From: Diaphorobacter nitroreducens
GTDB lineage: Bacteria; Pseudomonadota; Gammaproteobacteria; Burkholderiales; Burkholderiaceae_C
Assembly: GCA_003755025.1 (NCBI GenBank)
Contig: RJVL01000005.1
Coordinates: forward strand, 294,692-358,691
DNA length: 64,000 bases
Direction of reading: 5' to 3'
A program made the translations under genes and the position numbers. This document shows positions 27,860-36,832 of this stretch, in pieces. The first letter of the stretch is position 1. Every line of letters begins with the position of its first letter. The notes below the pieces were generated by a model. That model was not told the DNA's origin. It worked only from the letters and a program-made list of their open reading frames with translations, and did no database searches.

Positions 27860-29371
27860 ATGGAATTGTTTGAACACCTCTCGATGGGTTTTGGCGTCGC
27901 GTTTACGTTCCAGAACCTGATCTACTGCTTCATCGGCTGTCTGCTGGGCACGCTGATCGGCGTGCTGCCCGGCGTGGGCCCCGTGGCCACCATCGCCATG
28001 CTGCTGCCCGCCACCTATGCGCTGCCGCCCGTGGCCGCGCTGATCATGCTCGCTGGCATCTATTACGGCGCGCAGTACGGCGGCTCCACCACCGCCATCC
28101 TGGTGAACCTGCCGGGCGAGTCGTCCTCCGTGGTGACCGTGATCGACGGCTACCAGATGGCGCGCGCGGGCCGTGCGGGCCCGGCACTGGCGGCTGCCGG
28201 CATTGGCTCGTTCTTCGCAGGCTGCGTGGGTACGTTGATCCTGGCGGCCTTTGCACCCCCGCTGACGGAAGTGGCCTTCAAGTTCGGCCCCGCCGAGTAC
28301 TTCTCGCTGATGGTGCTGGGCCTGATCGGTGCCGTGGTGCTGGCTTCGGGCTCGCTGCTCAAGGCCGTGGCCATGATCGTGCTGGGCCTGTTGATGGGCC
28401 TGGTGGGCACGGACGTGAACTCCGGCGTGGCCCGCTACAGCTTTGACATCCCCGAGCTGACCGACGGCATCAGTTTCACCGTGATCGCCATGGGCGTGTT
28501 CGGCTACGGCGAAATCATCGCCAACCTGTCCAAGCCCGACGACGAGCGCGAAGTGTTTGCCGCCAAGGTGCACGGCCTGTTCCCCACGGCACAGGACTTC
28601 AAGCGCATGCTCCCCGCCATGCTGCGCGGCACGGCCCTGGGGTCGTCCCTGGGCATCCTGCCCGGCGGCGGCGCGCTGCTGTCGGCCTTTGCGGCCTACA
28701 CCATCGAGAAGAAGACCAAGCTCCATCCCGGTGAGGTTCCGTTCGGCAAGGGCAACATCCGCGGCGTGGCGGCTCCCGAGTCGGCCAACAACGCGGGTTC
28801 GCAGACCTCTTTCATCCCGCTGCTGACGCTGGGCATTCCGCCCAACGCCGTGATGGCGCTGATGGTGGGTGCCATGACCATCCACAACATCCAGCCCGGC
28901 CCGCAGGTGATGACCAGCAACCCCGAGTTGTTCTGGGGCCTGATCGCCTCGATGTGGATCGGCAACTTGATGCTGGTGATCCTGAACCTGCCGCTGATCG
29001 GCATGTGGATCAAGCTGCTCTCCGTGCCTTATCGCTGGCTGTTCCCGTCCATCGTGCTGTTCTGCGCGGTGGGGGTGTACTCCACCAACAACAACACGTT
29101 CGACGTGTGGCTGGTGGGCGGATTCGGTTTCATCGGCTACCTGTTCTACAAGCTGGGGGTGGAACCCGCTCCCTTGCTGCTGGGCTTCATCCTGGGCCCG
29201 ATGATGGAAGAAAACCTGCGCCGGGCGCTGCTGCTGTCGCGTGGTGACTGGAGCGTTTTCGTGACGCGCCCCATCTCCGCCGGCCTGCTGGCGGCCGCGG
29301 CCCTGCTGCTGGTCATTGTGCTGCTGCCCGCGGTGAGCAAGAAGCGCGAGGAAGCGTTCGTCGAGGACTGA
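27860..29371 (+). CDS. tctA: Tripartite tricarboxylate transporter, large membrane subunit TctA
   Basis: A 503-residue permease with about 11-12 helices. Family signatures: GVLPGVGPVATIAMLLPATY, GIYYGAQYGGSTTAILVNLPG, and AAPESANNAGSQTSFIPLLTLGIPPN in two parts. No binding-protein (tctC) gene lies in the operon; these proteins are numerous and often unlinked in Comamonadaceae and Bordetella. The substrate is therefore unknown. A strong terminator follows at 29415. Confidence 0.96.
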   Translation: MELFEHLSMGFGVAFTFQNLIYCFIGCLLGTLIGVLPGVGPVATIAMLLPATYALPPVAALIMLAGIYYGAQYGGSTTAILVNLPGESSSVVTVIDGYQMARAGRAGPALAAAGIGSFFAGCVGTLILAAFAPPLTEVAFKFGPAEYFSLMVLGLIGAVVLASGSLLKAVAMIVLGLLMGLVGTDVNSGVARYSFDIPELTDGISFTVIAMGVFGYGEIIANLSKPDDEREVFAAKVHGLFPTAQDFKRMLPAMLRGTALGSSLGILPGGGALLSAFAAYTIEKKTKLHPGEVPFGKGNIRGVAAPESANNAGSQTSFIPLLTLGIPPNAVMALMVGAMTIHNIQPGPQVMTSNPELFWGLIASMWIGNLMLVILNLPLIGMWIKLLSVPYRWLFPSIVLFCAVGVYSTNNNTFDVWLVGGFGFIGYLFYKLGVEPAPLLLGFILGPMMEENLRRALLLSRGDWSVFVTRPISAGLLAAAALLLVIVLLPAVSKKREEAFVED

Positions 29372-29414
29372 CGCAGGTGGCCGCCCTGGCATGTGCCAGG
29401 GTACCCCTCGCAAG

Positions 29415-29440
29415 GCGCCCCTTTCCGGGGCGCTTTTTTT
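29415..29440 (+). terminator. Rho-independent terminator of tctBA
   Basis: GCGCCCC-tttcc-GGGGCGC followed by seven T. Confidence 0.93.
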
Positions 29441-30069
29441 ATGCGTGGCGGCAACGGGGTAGTGGCGCAGATGCTCCTACATGGGGCGCTGGTGGCGCTT
29501 GGGCGACAAGCGCTGGAAGGGTTGGGGATGCTTGGTGGAAGGGCGCATGCCGGCCTGTCGGCGAGCGCGGAGGTTCTGCCTCCAACGCAGCGGCCGGCCA
29601 AGTGGCCGTGTATCGCGCCGGCAACGGCCGCTCGGTGCCGCCCGCTGCGATGGCGCGGTCGCCGGTCTTCCTGGCGGGCGGTGCGGTGTATCTCGTCTAC
29701 AGTGGCGGGCTGGTGCGGCGACGCATCGGGTGAAAACGCAGAAGGAGCAGGTACTGGACGCCAGCGCCGGCTGCCTGGGCGGCACCCGACGGCGCTGCAG
29801 CCGCTGCTCAGGCGCGCCTAAGAGAATCGCCTTCCAACACACGGGCCCTGGCATGGTGGCACACAGGAGCATGATCGGTGCAACACCCGTCATGGCCGCG
29901 CGCGTCTGACGGTTCGGTTGATGGTCATTCCCTGGGACGGAGGACGGGTTTTCGTGCCCCGCGCGGTGTTCGACGCGGGCGGTGGTCCTGATGCGGGTGT
30001 GGGCAGTGTCCACTATGATCGTTTCAAATTGTTTTGCAGGAACCGCCTCCGGCGGCGATGGAGCAAGGT
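29441..30069. other. Gene-poor stretch between tctA and the SDR gene
   Basis: About 630 bases. Short open frames exist on both strands (for example 29393-29821 plus, 29477-30013 minus). Their translations are rich in Arg, Cys, Trp and Pro, show no family resemblance or ribosome-binding sites, and look like shadows or decayed sequence. I cannot support a gene here. Confidence 0.5.
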
Positions 30070-30900
30070 ATGGATCTGGGTATCGCGGGTAAATGGGCGC
30101 TGGTCTGCGGGGCCAGCAAGGGGTTGGGCCGCGGCTGCGCCGAGGCGCTGGTGCGCGAGGGCGTGAACGTGGTGATCAACGCCCGCAATGCCGGTGAATT
30201 GCAGCGCACTGCTTCTGATTTGATAGCTATTGGCGCAGAGGCATCGGGCGTTAGAGGCCAAAATGGTAACCAACCCAAGGTGCTGGCTGTGGCGGCCGAC
30301 ATCACCACGCCCGAGGGGCGCTCAGCCGTTTTTTCCATAGCTGGCGGGCCGGGCCGGGACTTCGACATCGTGGTCACCAACGCCGGCGGCCCCCCGCCCG
30401 GCGATTTCCGCGAGTGGGACCGCGATGCCTGGATGCGCGCGGTGGATGCCAACATGCTCACGCCCATCGAACTGATCCGCGCCACGGTGGACGGCATGGC
30501 GCAGCGGGGCTTTGGCCGCATCGTCAACATCACCTCCAGCGCAGTGAAGGCCCCCATCGACATCCTGGGCCTGTCCAATGGCGCGCGCAGCGGCTTGACC
30601 GGCTTTGTGGCCGGCGCGGCGCGCAGCGCCATTGCCGCGCAGGGCGTCACCATCAACAACCTGCTGCCGGGCAAGTTCGATACCGACCGGCTCGCGGGCA
30701 CCCTCCAGGCCGCGGCCGGCAAGACCGGCAAGAGCCTCGATGAAGTGCGCCGCGCGCAACAAGGCGCCATCCCGGCGCGCCGTTTTGGTACGCCGCAGGA
30801 GTTCGGCGCAATCTGCGCCTTCCTGTGCAGCGTGCACGCGGGCTATATGACGGGGCAGAACGTATTGGCTGACGGCGGTGCCTTTCCCGGCACCTTCTGA
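30070..30900 (+). CDS. SDR-family oxidoreductase with non-canonical active site
   Basis: A 276-residue Rossmann protein with the NAD(P)-binding motif GASKGLG (14-20), the NAG motif VTNAGGPPPG and catalytic-region serine in NITSSAVK. The usual YxxxK motif reads SNGAR (169-173), so both the Tyr and the Lys are replaced. This SNGARSGL version is a known subgroup often annotated as 3-oxoacyl-ACP reductase. Residues about 49-69 (DLIAIGAEASGVRGQNG) are encoded by a dispersed repeat inserted in frame between two secondary-structure elements. Starts at 30034 and 30058 are also open. Confidence 0.85.
   Translation: MDLGIAGKWALVCGASKGLGRGCAEALVREGVNVVINARNAGELQRTASDLIAIGAEASGVRGQNGNQPKVLAVAADITTPEGRSAVFSIAGGPGRDFDIVVTNAGGPPPGDFREWDRDAWMRAVDANMLTPIELIRATVDGMAQRGFGRIVNITSSAVKAPIDILGLSNGARSGLTGFVAGAARSAIAAQGVTINNLLPGKFDTDRLAGTLQAAAGKTGKSLDEVRRAQQGAIPARRFGTPQEFGAICAFLCSVHAGYMTGQNVLADGGAFPGTF
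30207..30266 (+). repeat. Dispersed repeat inside the SDR gene
   Basis: TTGATAGCTATTGGCGC, loop, GGGCGTTAGAGGCCAAAATG: a nearly full forward element translated in frame as LIAIGAEASGVRGQNG. Confidence 0.8.
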
Positions 30901-31006
30901 GGAACGCGCCAGACCACAACGGGCGAGAACGCGCCGACCGACCGCCATGCCCCGCGCCGCGATGGGGGCGGGCGGCTGCAGGGCTCAGGTGCCGAAAGGG
31001 TGTTGC

Positions 31007-32110
31007 ATGCAACTGCTGGGACGACGGATGCGCTGCCCCGCACTGCGCGGGCGGCTGGCCTTGTGGGGCGCTGCGCTGCTGTGCGCGGCCGCGCACGCTG
31101 GCGCGCCGGACACGCCCGCGGCCGATGCCGCGCCGTTGCGCCTGCGCGTGGTGGGAGGGCTGGCCGGCGTCACGCAGTACACGCAACTGGAGGCGCCCTT
31201 CTGGACGCGCGATTTGCCGCGCCTGAGCGAGGGCCGCTACCGCGCCGATATCGTGCCCTTCGACCGTGCCGGCGTTCCGGGCATGGAGATGCTGCGCCTG
31301 TTGCAACTGGGCGTGGTGCCCTTCGGCACGGTGCTCATGAGCTCCCTGTCGGCACAGTACCCCCAGTACACCGCCGTGGACCTGCCGGGGCTGAATCCGG
31401 ACCTGGCGACGCTGCGCGCTTCGCTCGCGGCCTTCCGTCCGTACCTGGAGAAAGCCCTGCGCGAGGAGCATGGCGTGGAGCTGCTGGCGGTTTACGTTTA
31501 CCCGGCGCAGGTGCTGTTCTGCAAGGACCCGCTGCTGGGCCTGGATGACCTGCGCGGGCGGCATGTGCGGGTGTCCTCGGCCGCGCAGGGCGACTTTTTT
31601 GCGGCACTGGGCGCCAAGCCCCAGCGCGTGCCGTTCGCACAGGTGGTCAAGAGCATGGAGACGGGCGCCAGCGAATGCGCCGTCACCGCCAGCATGTCGG
31701 GCAACATCCTTGGTCTGCACGCACATGCGGCCTATCTCTACCCCATGCCCATCAGCTGGGGCATGGCGGTGTTTGCGGCCAATCGCGCGGCCTGGCAGGC
31801 GCTGCCCGCCGATCTGCGCCAGCTGCTGCAGGCCGAGCTGCCCAAGCTGGAGACGGCCGTGTGGCTCAGTGCCCAGGGCGAGACCGAGCAGGGCCTGGCC
31901 TGCAATGTCGGGAGCCCCAGCTGCACCACGGGGCGCCAGGGCGCCATGGCGCTGGTGCCGGTGCGCGCGCAGGACGAGGCGCGGCGCGAGACCATCTTCA
32001 ACACCGTGGTGCTGCCGCGCTGGGTCCGGCGCTGCGGAGCCCGCTGCCGTGATATCTGGGATCGCACCATCGGTCCTGCGCGCCGCATGAGTGCGCCGGT
32101 GCAGCCATGA
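31007..32110 (+). CDS. TRAP transporter substrate-binding protein, DctP family
   Basis: A 367-residue periplasmic binding protein. The ATG at 31007 gives a signal peptide (LWGAALLCAAAHA) with AAAGGG upstream. Family motifs: LQLGVVPFGTVLMSSLS, YPAQVLFCKDPLLGLDDLRG, GRHVRVSS and MSGNILGLHAHAAYLYPMPI. Binding proteins of this family usually deliver organic acids to DctQM permeases, but no dctQ or dctM is here. Instead the gene overlaps a GGDEF/EAL gene by 4 bases, suggesting a sensory role. The C-terminus has extra cysteines (CGARCRD). Confidence 0.85.
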   Translation: MQLLGRRMRCPALRGRLALWGAALLCAAAHAGAPDTPAADAAPLRLRVVGGLAGVTQYTQLEAPFWTRDLPRLSEGRYRADIVPFDRAGVPGMEMLRLLQLGVVPFGTVLMSSLSAQYPQYTAVDLPGLNPDLATLRASLAAFRPYLEKALREEHGVELLAVYVYPAQVLFCKDPLLGLDDLRGRHVRVSSAAQGDFFAALGAKPQRVPFAQVVKSMETGASECAVTASMSGNILGLHAHAAYLYPMPISWGMAVFAANRAAWQALPADLRQLLQAELPKLETAVWLSAQGETEQGLACNVGSPSCTTGRQGAMALVPVRAQDEARRETIFNTVVLPRWVRRCGARCRDIWDRTIGPARRMSAPVQP

Positions 32111-34791
32111 AGCCCATGCCCGGCAGGCGCCTGCACCTGATCACCTGGGGGGTGGTGGCTGCGCTGCTCGCAGGGCTGGCGGTGGCGGTGGCCGTGCTGC
32201 TGTGGCATACGCGCGCGGACGCGCTGGACGTTGCCGAGGCGCGCGTCACCCGTTTCGCCGCGGGGGCGGAGGCGGGCATGAACCGCACGCTGCTCTCTTT
32301 CGACGTGCTGTTGGCGCATACGGAAGAGCTGCTGGCCCTGCGCGCACGCGACCGTGCGGGCCTTGACGTGGCGGCGGCCGACACGCTGCTGCGCGGCGTG
32401 GCGCGGCAGAACCTCCTGCTGCGCTACGTGGCGCTGCTCGATGCGCGGGGCGCCGTGCTGGCATCTTCGGCGTCCACCGGCGAACTGGACGGCGTGGAGC
32501 TGCCCGAAGGCTTCCTGGCGGCCGCCCTCGCGCCCGCGGTGGCCACGCTGTCCGTCAGCCAACCCGTGGTGAGTCCTACCAGTTCCGAGCGGGTGCTGTA
32601 CATGGCGCGCCAGTTGCGCATGGGCGACGGCACGCCGCTGCTGGTCGTCGCGCAGGTGCCGACGGAAGCACTGGTGGCGGTGCTGATGCAGGGGCTGGAG
32701 GTTCCCGACATGGAAGTGACGCTGGAGCGCACGCAAGGCGTGCTGCTGCTGGGCGTGGAGGCGCCACAGGGGACCGTGGAGCGGCAGGAGCGCGCAGCGC
32801 CGGCCCTGCAGGAAGGCAGCGCGGACGATGGCGTGCACGCATGGCAGGCCAGCGCGCGGCTGTCGGGCAAACCGGCCATGGTGGTGGCGCGTCCGCTCAT
32901 CTACCCCGATCTGTGGGCCACCGTCAGCCTGCCGCGCGACGCGGCGCTGGCGGGCTGGCGGCAGGAGGCGCTGACGGTGCTGTTCGGCGCGCTGCTGTTT
33001 GCGGCCACGGTGGTGGCCGCGGGAAGCGTGGTCGCCCTGTACCTGCGGCGCATGCACAGTGCGCGGCGGGTGGTGGCGCGCTCCAAGGCCACGCTGGACC
33101 AGGCGCTCGAAGCCATGGTGAGCGGCTTCGTGTTGCTGGACGCACAGCGCTGCGTGGTGCAGTGGAACCTGCGCTTCGAGGAGATGTTCCCCTGGCTCGT
33201 CAGCACCATCGGGGAGGGCGTGCCGTTTCGCCGCGTGCTGGAGACGACCGTGCACTACCACCTGCCCGGCGCCAGCGCGGAGGAAAAGCGCGCGTGGGTG
33301 GAGGAGCGCCTGCAGCAGCAGTGCACGCCGCGAGGCGGGGTGGAGCAGCTTTTGCCCAACGGCCATTACGTGCAGATCACCGAGCGCGCCACGGCCGATG
33401 GCGGCGTGGTCATCATCTACCACGACGTGACCGACCTGCGGCTGGCCACGGCCGAGGTGGAACACCTGGCGTTCTACGACCAGCTCACCGGCCTGCCCAA
33501 CCGGCGCCTGCTGCTGGATCAGCTGGGCGATGCCAGCGCATCGGCGGTGCGTACGGGCACGCATGGCGCGGTGCTGTTCATCGACCTGGACCACTTCAAG
33601 ACCCTCAACGACACCCTGGGCCACGAGATCGGGGACTACCTGCTGCAGCAGGTCGCCCGCCGCCTGGAAAGCGGCGTGCGCGTGGGCGACATCGTGGCGC
33701 GCCTGGGCGGGGACGAATTCGTGGTGCTGCTGGCCGGCCTGGCGACCGAGGCGGAACGCGCCCGCGAGCAGGTGCGCGCCGTGGCCGAGAAGGTCGTGCA
33801 ACTGCTGGCGCAGCCCTATCCGATCGCGGGACAGAGCTACCACGGCAGCTGCAGCGTGGGCGCCGCGCTGTTCGGCAGCGTGCTGCAGACCGCGGCCGAA
33901 GTACTCAAGCAGGCGGACATCGCCATGTACCAGGTCAAGGCGCAGCGCGGCAACGCGGTGTGCTTCTTCGACCCTCGCATGCAGGTGGCGCTGAGCGCGC
34001 GTGCGCGGCTGGAGTCGGACCTGCAGGATGCGCTGCGCGAAGGGCAGTTCCTGCTGCACCTGCAGCCCCAGTTCACGCGCGACGGCGCCGTGGTGGGGGG
34101 CGAGGCGCTGCTGCGCTGGCAGCACCCGGAGCGCGGCCTGGTGCTGCCTGCGGAGTTCATCGGCGTGGCGGAGGACAGCGAGCTCATCGTGCCCCTGGGC
34201 CGCTGGGTGCTGGCCAGCGCCTGCGAGCTGCTGGCGCGCTGGCAGGCATCGCCGCGGCTGCGCGAACTGTCGCTGAGCGTGAATGTGAGCGCGCGCCAGT
34301 TCCGCAGCCCCGACTTCGTGGAGCAGCTGTCGCAACTCTTGCTGCGCAGCGGCGCACCGGCGCACCGGCTGGAGTTGGAACTTACCGAATCCCTGGTGCT
34401 GGAGGACGTGGAAGACTCCATCGCCAAAATGCACCAGCTGCGCACCAAGGGTGTGCGTTTCGCCGTGGACGATTTCGGCACGGGCTACTCTTCACTGGCC
34501 TACCTCACGCGGCTGCCCTTGCATCGGCTGAAGATCGACCGCACTTTCGTGCACCACCTGGGCGAGAGTCGCAGCGACGATGTGGTGGTGCAGACCATCC
34601 TGGGCATGGCGCGCAACCTGGATCTGGAAGTGGTGGCCGAGGGGGTTGAGACAGAGGAACAGCGCAGCTTTCTCGCGCTGCATGGCTGCGACGTGTACCA
34701 GGGCTACCTGCTGGCGCACCCCATGCCGGTGGAGGCGCTGCAAGCCCGCTACGGCGACGCGCCGCAGGCGCAACCCGCAGCAGCGCACTAA
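32107..34791 (+). CDS. Membrane sensor with PAS, GGDEF and EAL domains (c-di-GMP turnover)
   Basis: An 894-residue inner-membrane signalling protein. First helix about residues 11-33, a periplasmic sensor of about 250 residues, second helix about 286-312, a PAS-like domain about 325-440 (VSGFVLLDAQRCVVQWN), a GGDEF domain with intact GGDEF (534-538) and an EAL domain starting GGEALLRW (666-671) with later DDFGTGYSSL. Both catalytic signatures look intact, so it could make or degrade c-di-GMP. It starts ATGA-overlapped with the DctP-type gene, which may sense the ligand for it. Confidence 0.94.
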   Translation: MKPMPGRRLHLITWGVVAALLAGLAVAVAVLLWHTRADALDVAEARVTRFAAGAEAGMNRTLLSFDVLLAHTEELLALRARDRAGLDVAAADTLLRGVARQNLLLRYVALLDARGAVLASSASTGELDGVELPEGFLAAALAPAVATLSVSQPVVSPTSSERVLYMARQLRMGDGTPLLVVAQVPTEALVAVLMQGLEVPDMEVTLERTQGVLLLGVEAPQGTVERQERAAPALQEGSADDGVHAWQASARLSGKPAMVVARPLIYPDLWATVSLPRDAALAGWRQEALTVLFGALLFAATVVAAGSVVALYLRRMHSARRVVARSKATLDQALEAMVSGFVLLDAQRCVVQWNLRFEEMFPWLVSTIGEGVPFRRVLETTVHYHLPGASAEEKRAWVEERLQQQCTPRGGVEQLLPNGHYVQITERATADGGVVIIYHDVTDLRLATAEVEHLAFYDQLTGLPNRRLLLDQLGDASASAVRTGTHGAVLFIDLDHFKTLNDTLGHEIGDYLLQQVARRLESGVRVGDIVARLGGDEFVVLLAGLATEAERAREQVRAVAEKVVQLLAQPYPIAGQSYHGSCSVGAALFGSVLQTAAEVLKQADIAMYQVKAQRGNAVCFFDPRMQVALSARARLESDLQDALREGQFLLHLQPQFTRDGAVVGGEALLRWQHPERGLVLPAEFIGVAEDSELIVPLGRWVLASACELLARWQASPRLRELSLSVNVSARQFRSPDFVEQLSQLLLRSGAPAHRLELELTESLVLEDVEDSIAKMHQLRTKGVRFAVDDFGTGYSSLAYLTRLPLHRLKIDRTFVHHLGESRSDDVVVQTILGMARNLDLEVVAEGVETEEQRSFLALHGCDVYQGYLLAHPMPVEALQARYGDAPQAQPAAAH

Positions 34792-34810
34792 CGCCTGTGC
34801 GCGCGCCGGC

Positions 34811-35713
34811 CTAGGCCCTGCGCGACGACACCACGATGCCACCCACGATCAGCGCGAACGCCAGGGCGTGGTACAGGTGCGGCGCTTCTCCGAGGAAGAC
34901 CGTGGACAGCACTGCCGCGAACAGCGGTGTGAGGTTGATGAAAAATCCCCCCACCACCGGCCCCGCGCGCTGCGCCGCCACGCCCCAGAAGCGATAGGCC
35001 AGGATGGCCGGGCCCACGGCGATGAAGGCCAGGCCAGCAGCCAGCGGCCAGCCCCAGGTGATCTGCGTGGCGCCCAGTGACCATTCCACGCCCGCAAAGG
35101 CGCCCGACCAGCCCAGTCCGAAGATCATCTGCGCCATGAGGAAGGCCGCCCAGTCGCCGCGCAGTTCGCGCGGCTCGCTGGTGCGCACCAGCAGCCAGCT
35201 GTAGAACGACCAGGAGATGGTGGCCGCGACCATGTACAGGTCGCCCGGCACCAGGCGCAGTGCCAGCAACTGCTCCCAGCTGCCGCGGCTGAGCACCAGC
35301 ACTACGCCGGCCACCGACAGCAGCACCCCCGCTATTTGCCTGCGCGAGGCCGGCACGCCGAAGCACAGCGCGCCGATGATGAGCATCCATACCGGCATGC
35401 CCGAGCCCACTAGCGTCACGTTCAGCGGCGTGGAGGTCTGCAGCGCCAGGTACTGCAGCGCGTTGTAGCTGCCGATGCCCAGCAGGCCCAGCAGCGCATA
35501 GCGGCGCCAGTGTGGCCACAGCGGGCTGCCGGGGCGCAGCACCTGCCAGGCCAGCGGCAGCAGCAGCGCAAACGCCAGCAGCCAGCGCACGAAGTTCAGG
35601 GTGATGGGCGGGATCAGCGTGTTCAGCGCGCGGCCAACCACGGCATTGCCGGCCCATAGCAGCGGCGCGGCCACGAGCATCGCAATCGTGCCCGGTGAGA
35701 GTCGTTGGGTCAT
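34811..35713 (-). CDS. EamA-family (DMT) membrane exporter
   Basis: A 300-residue protein of 10 helices in two EamA repeats; the first begins LLWAGNAVVGRALN and the second about residue 155 (LYMVAATISWSFYSWLLVR). The family exports amino acids, metabolites or drugs; the substrate cannot be read from sequence. The start is ATG 35713; the frame is open far upstream, but that part is a shadow of the oxidoreductase gene. It is convergent with the GGDEF/EAL gene. Confidence 0.9.
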   Translation of the reverse strand: MTQRLSPGTIAMLVAAPLLWAGNAVVGRALNTLIPPITLNFVRWLLAFALLLPLAWQVLRPGSPLWPHWRRYALLGLLGIGSYNALQYLALQTSTPLNVTLVGSGMPVWMLIIGALCFGVPASRRQIAGVLLSVAGVVLVLSRGSWEQLLALRLVPGDLYMVAATISWSFYSWLLVRTSEPRELRGDWAAFLMAQMIFGLGWSGAFAGVEWSLGATQITWGWPLAAGLAFIAVGPAILAYRFWGVAAQRAGPVVGGFFINLTPLFAAVLSTVFLGEAPHLYHALAFALIVGGIVVSSRRA

Positions 35714-35845
35714 AGGGGCAGCAACTGTAAGCGAAAGACGTGACAGTCGGCGTCCTCCCGTGTGTGTCCCGCGCACGGCAAGGGCTGGCAAATCATGGCA
35801 GCATCTGCGGCGTTCGCTTGCAATCATTCCAGGAGACCCATTCCC

Positions 35846-36832
35846 ATGACCCTCGCCGTTCAGATCCGCCAGCACGGTGGCCCCGAAGAACTCCAGATCG
35901 TTGACGTGCAGGTCGGCGAGCCCGGCCCGGGTGAGGTGCGCATCCGCCACCGCGCGGTGGGCCTGAACTTCATCGACGTGTACCACCGCACCGGCCTGTA
36001 CCCCTTGAACATGCCGGCCAGCATCGGCATGGAGGGCGCGGGCGTGATCGAGGCGGTGGGCGAGGGCGTCACGCACCTGCGCGTGGGCGACCGCGCGGCC
36101 TACGCCAGCCAGCCGCCCGGCAGCTACTGCGAAGTGCGCGTGATGCCCGCCAAGTGCGTGTGCAAGCTGCCCGATGCGATCAGCTTCGAGACCGGTGCGG
36201 CCATGATGCTCAAGGGCCTGACCGCCCAGTATCTGCTGAAGAAAACCCGCCCCGTCGAAGGGCTGGAGCCCGGCGACTTCGTACTGTTCCACGCGGCCGC
36301 GGGGGGCGTGGGCCTGATCGCCTGCCAGTGGGCCAAGGCCCTGGGCCTGCAGCTCATCGGCACCGCAGGATCGGACGCCAAGTGCCAGCTGGCGCTGGAC
36401 AACGGCGCGGCCTATGCCATCAACTATGCCAAGGAAGACTTCGCCGCCCGGGTCAAGGAGATCACCGGCGGGCGCGGCGTGAAGGTGGTGTACGACTCCG
36501 TGGGCAAGGACACCTGGGACAAGTCGCTGGATTGCCTGCGTCCCTTCGGGTTGATGGCCAGCTTCGGCAACGCCTCGGGCCCCGTGGCGCCGTTCGCACC
36601 CGGCATGCTGGGCGCCAAGGGCTCGCTGTACGTCACGCGCCAGACGCTGTTCAGCCACATCACCACGCGCGAGGCCACGCAGGCCATGGCGGACGACCTG
36701 TTCGCCGTGGTGGCCAGCGGCCAGGTGAAGATCCACATTGCCCAGCGCTATGCGCTGCGCGACGTGCAGCAGGCGCACCGCGACCTGGAGGCGCGCAAGA
36801 CCACGGGCTCCACCATCCTCACGCTGGAATGA
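35846..36832 (+). CDS. qorA: NADPH:quinone oxidoreductase, zeta-crystallin-like
   Basis: A 328-residue zinc-independent medium-chain dehydrogenase. The N-terminal part has RAVGLNFIDVYHRTGLYP, and the nucleotide-binding motif is AAAGGVGLIACQWAKALG. It reduces quinones by one or two electrons with NADPH. The start ATG 35846 has AGGAGA nine bases upstream. The stop overlaps the next start (ATGA), so it is coupled to the Nudix hydrolase. Confidence 0.95.
   Translation: MTLAVQIRQHGGPEELQIVDVQVGEPGPGEVRIRHRAVGLNFIDVYHRTGLYPLNMPASIGMEGAGVIEAVGEGVTHLRVGDRAAYASQPPGSYCEVRVMPAKCVCKLPDAISFETGAAMMLKGLTAQYLLKKTRPVEGLEPGDFVLFHAAAGGVGLIACQWAKALGLQLIGTAGSDAKCQLALDNGAAYAINYAKEDFAARVKEITGGRGVKVVYDSVGKDTWDKSLDCLRPFGLMASFGNASGPVAPFAPGMLGAKGSLYVTRQTLFSHITTREATQAMADDLFAVVASGQVKIHIAQRYALRDVQQAHRDLEARKTTGSTILTLE

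Noticed and set aside
29477-30013. Minus-strand frame of 178 codons in the gap before the SDR gene
   Set aside because: Arg/Pro/Cys-rich sequence with no start signal and no recognised domain; compatible with random open frame.
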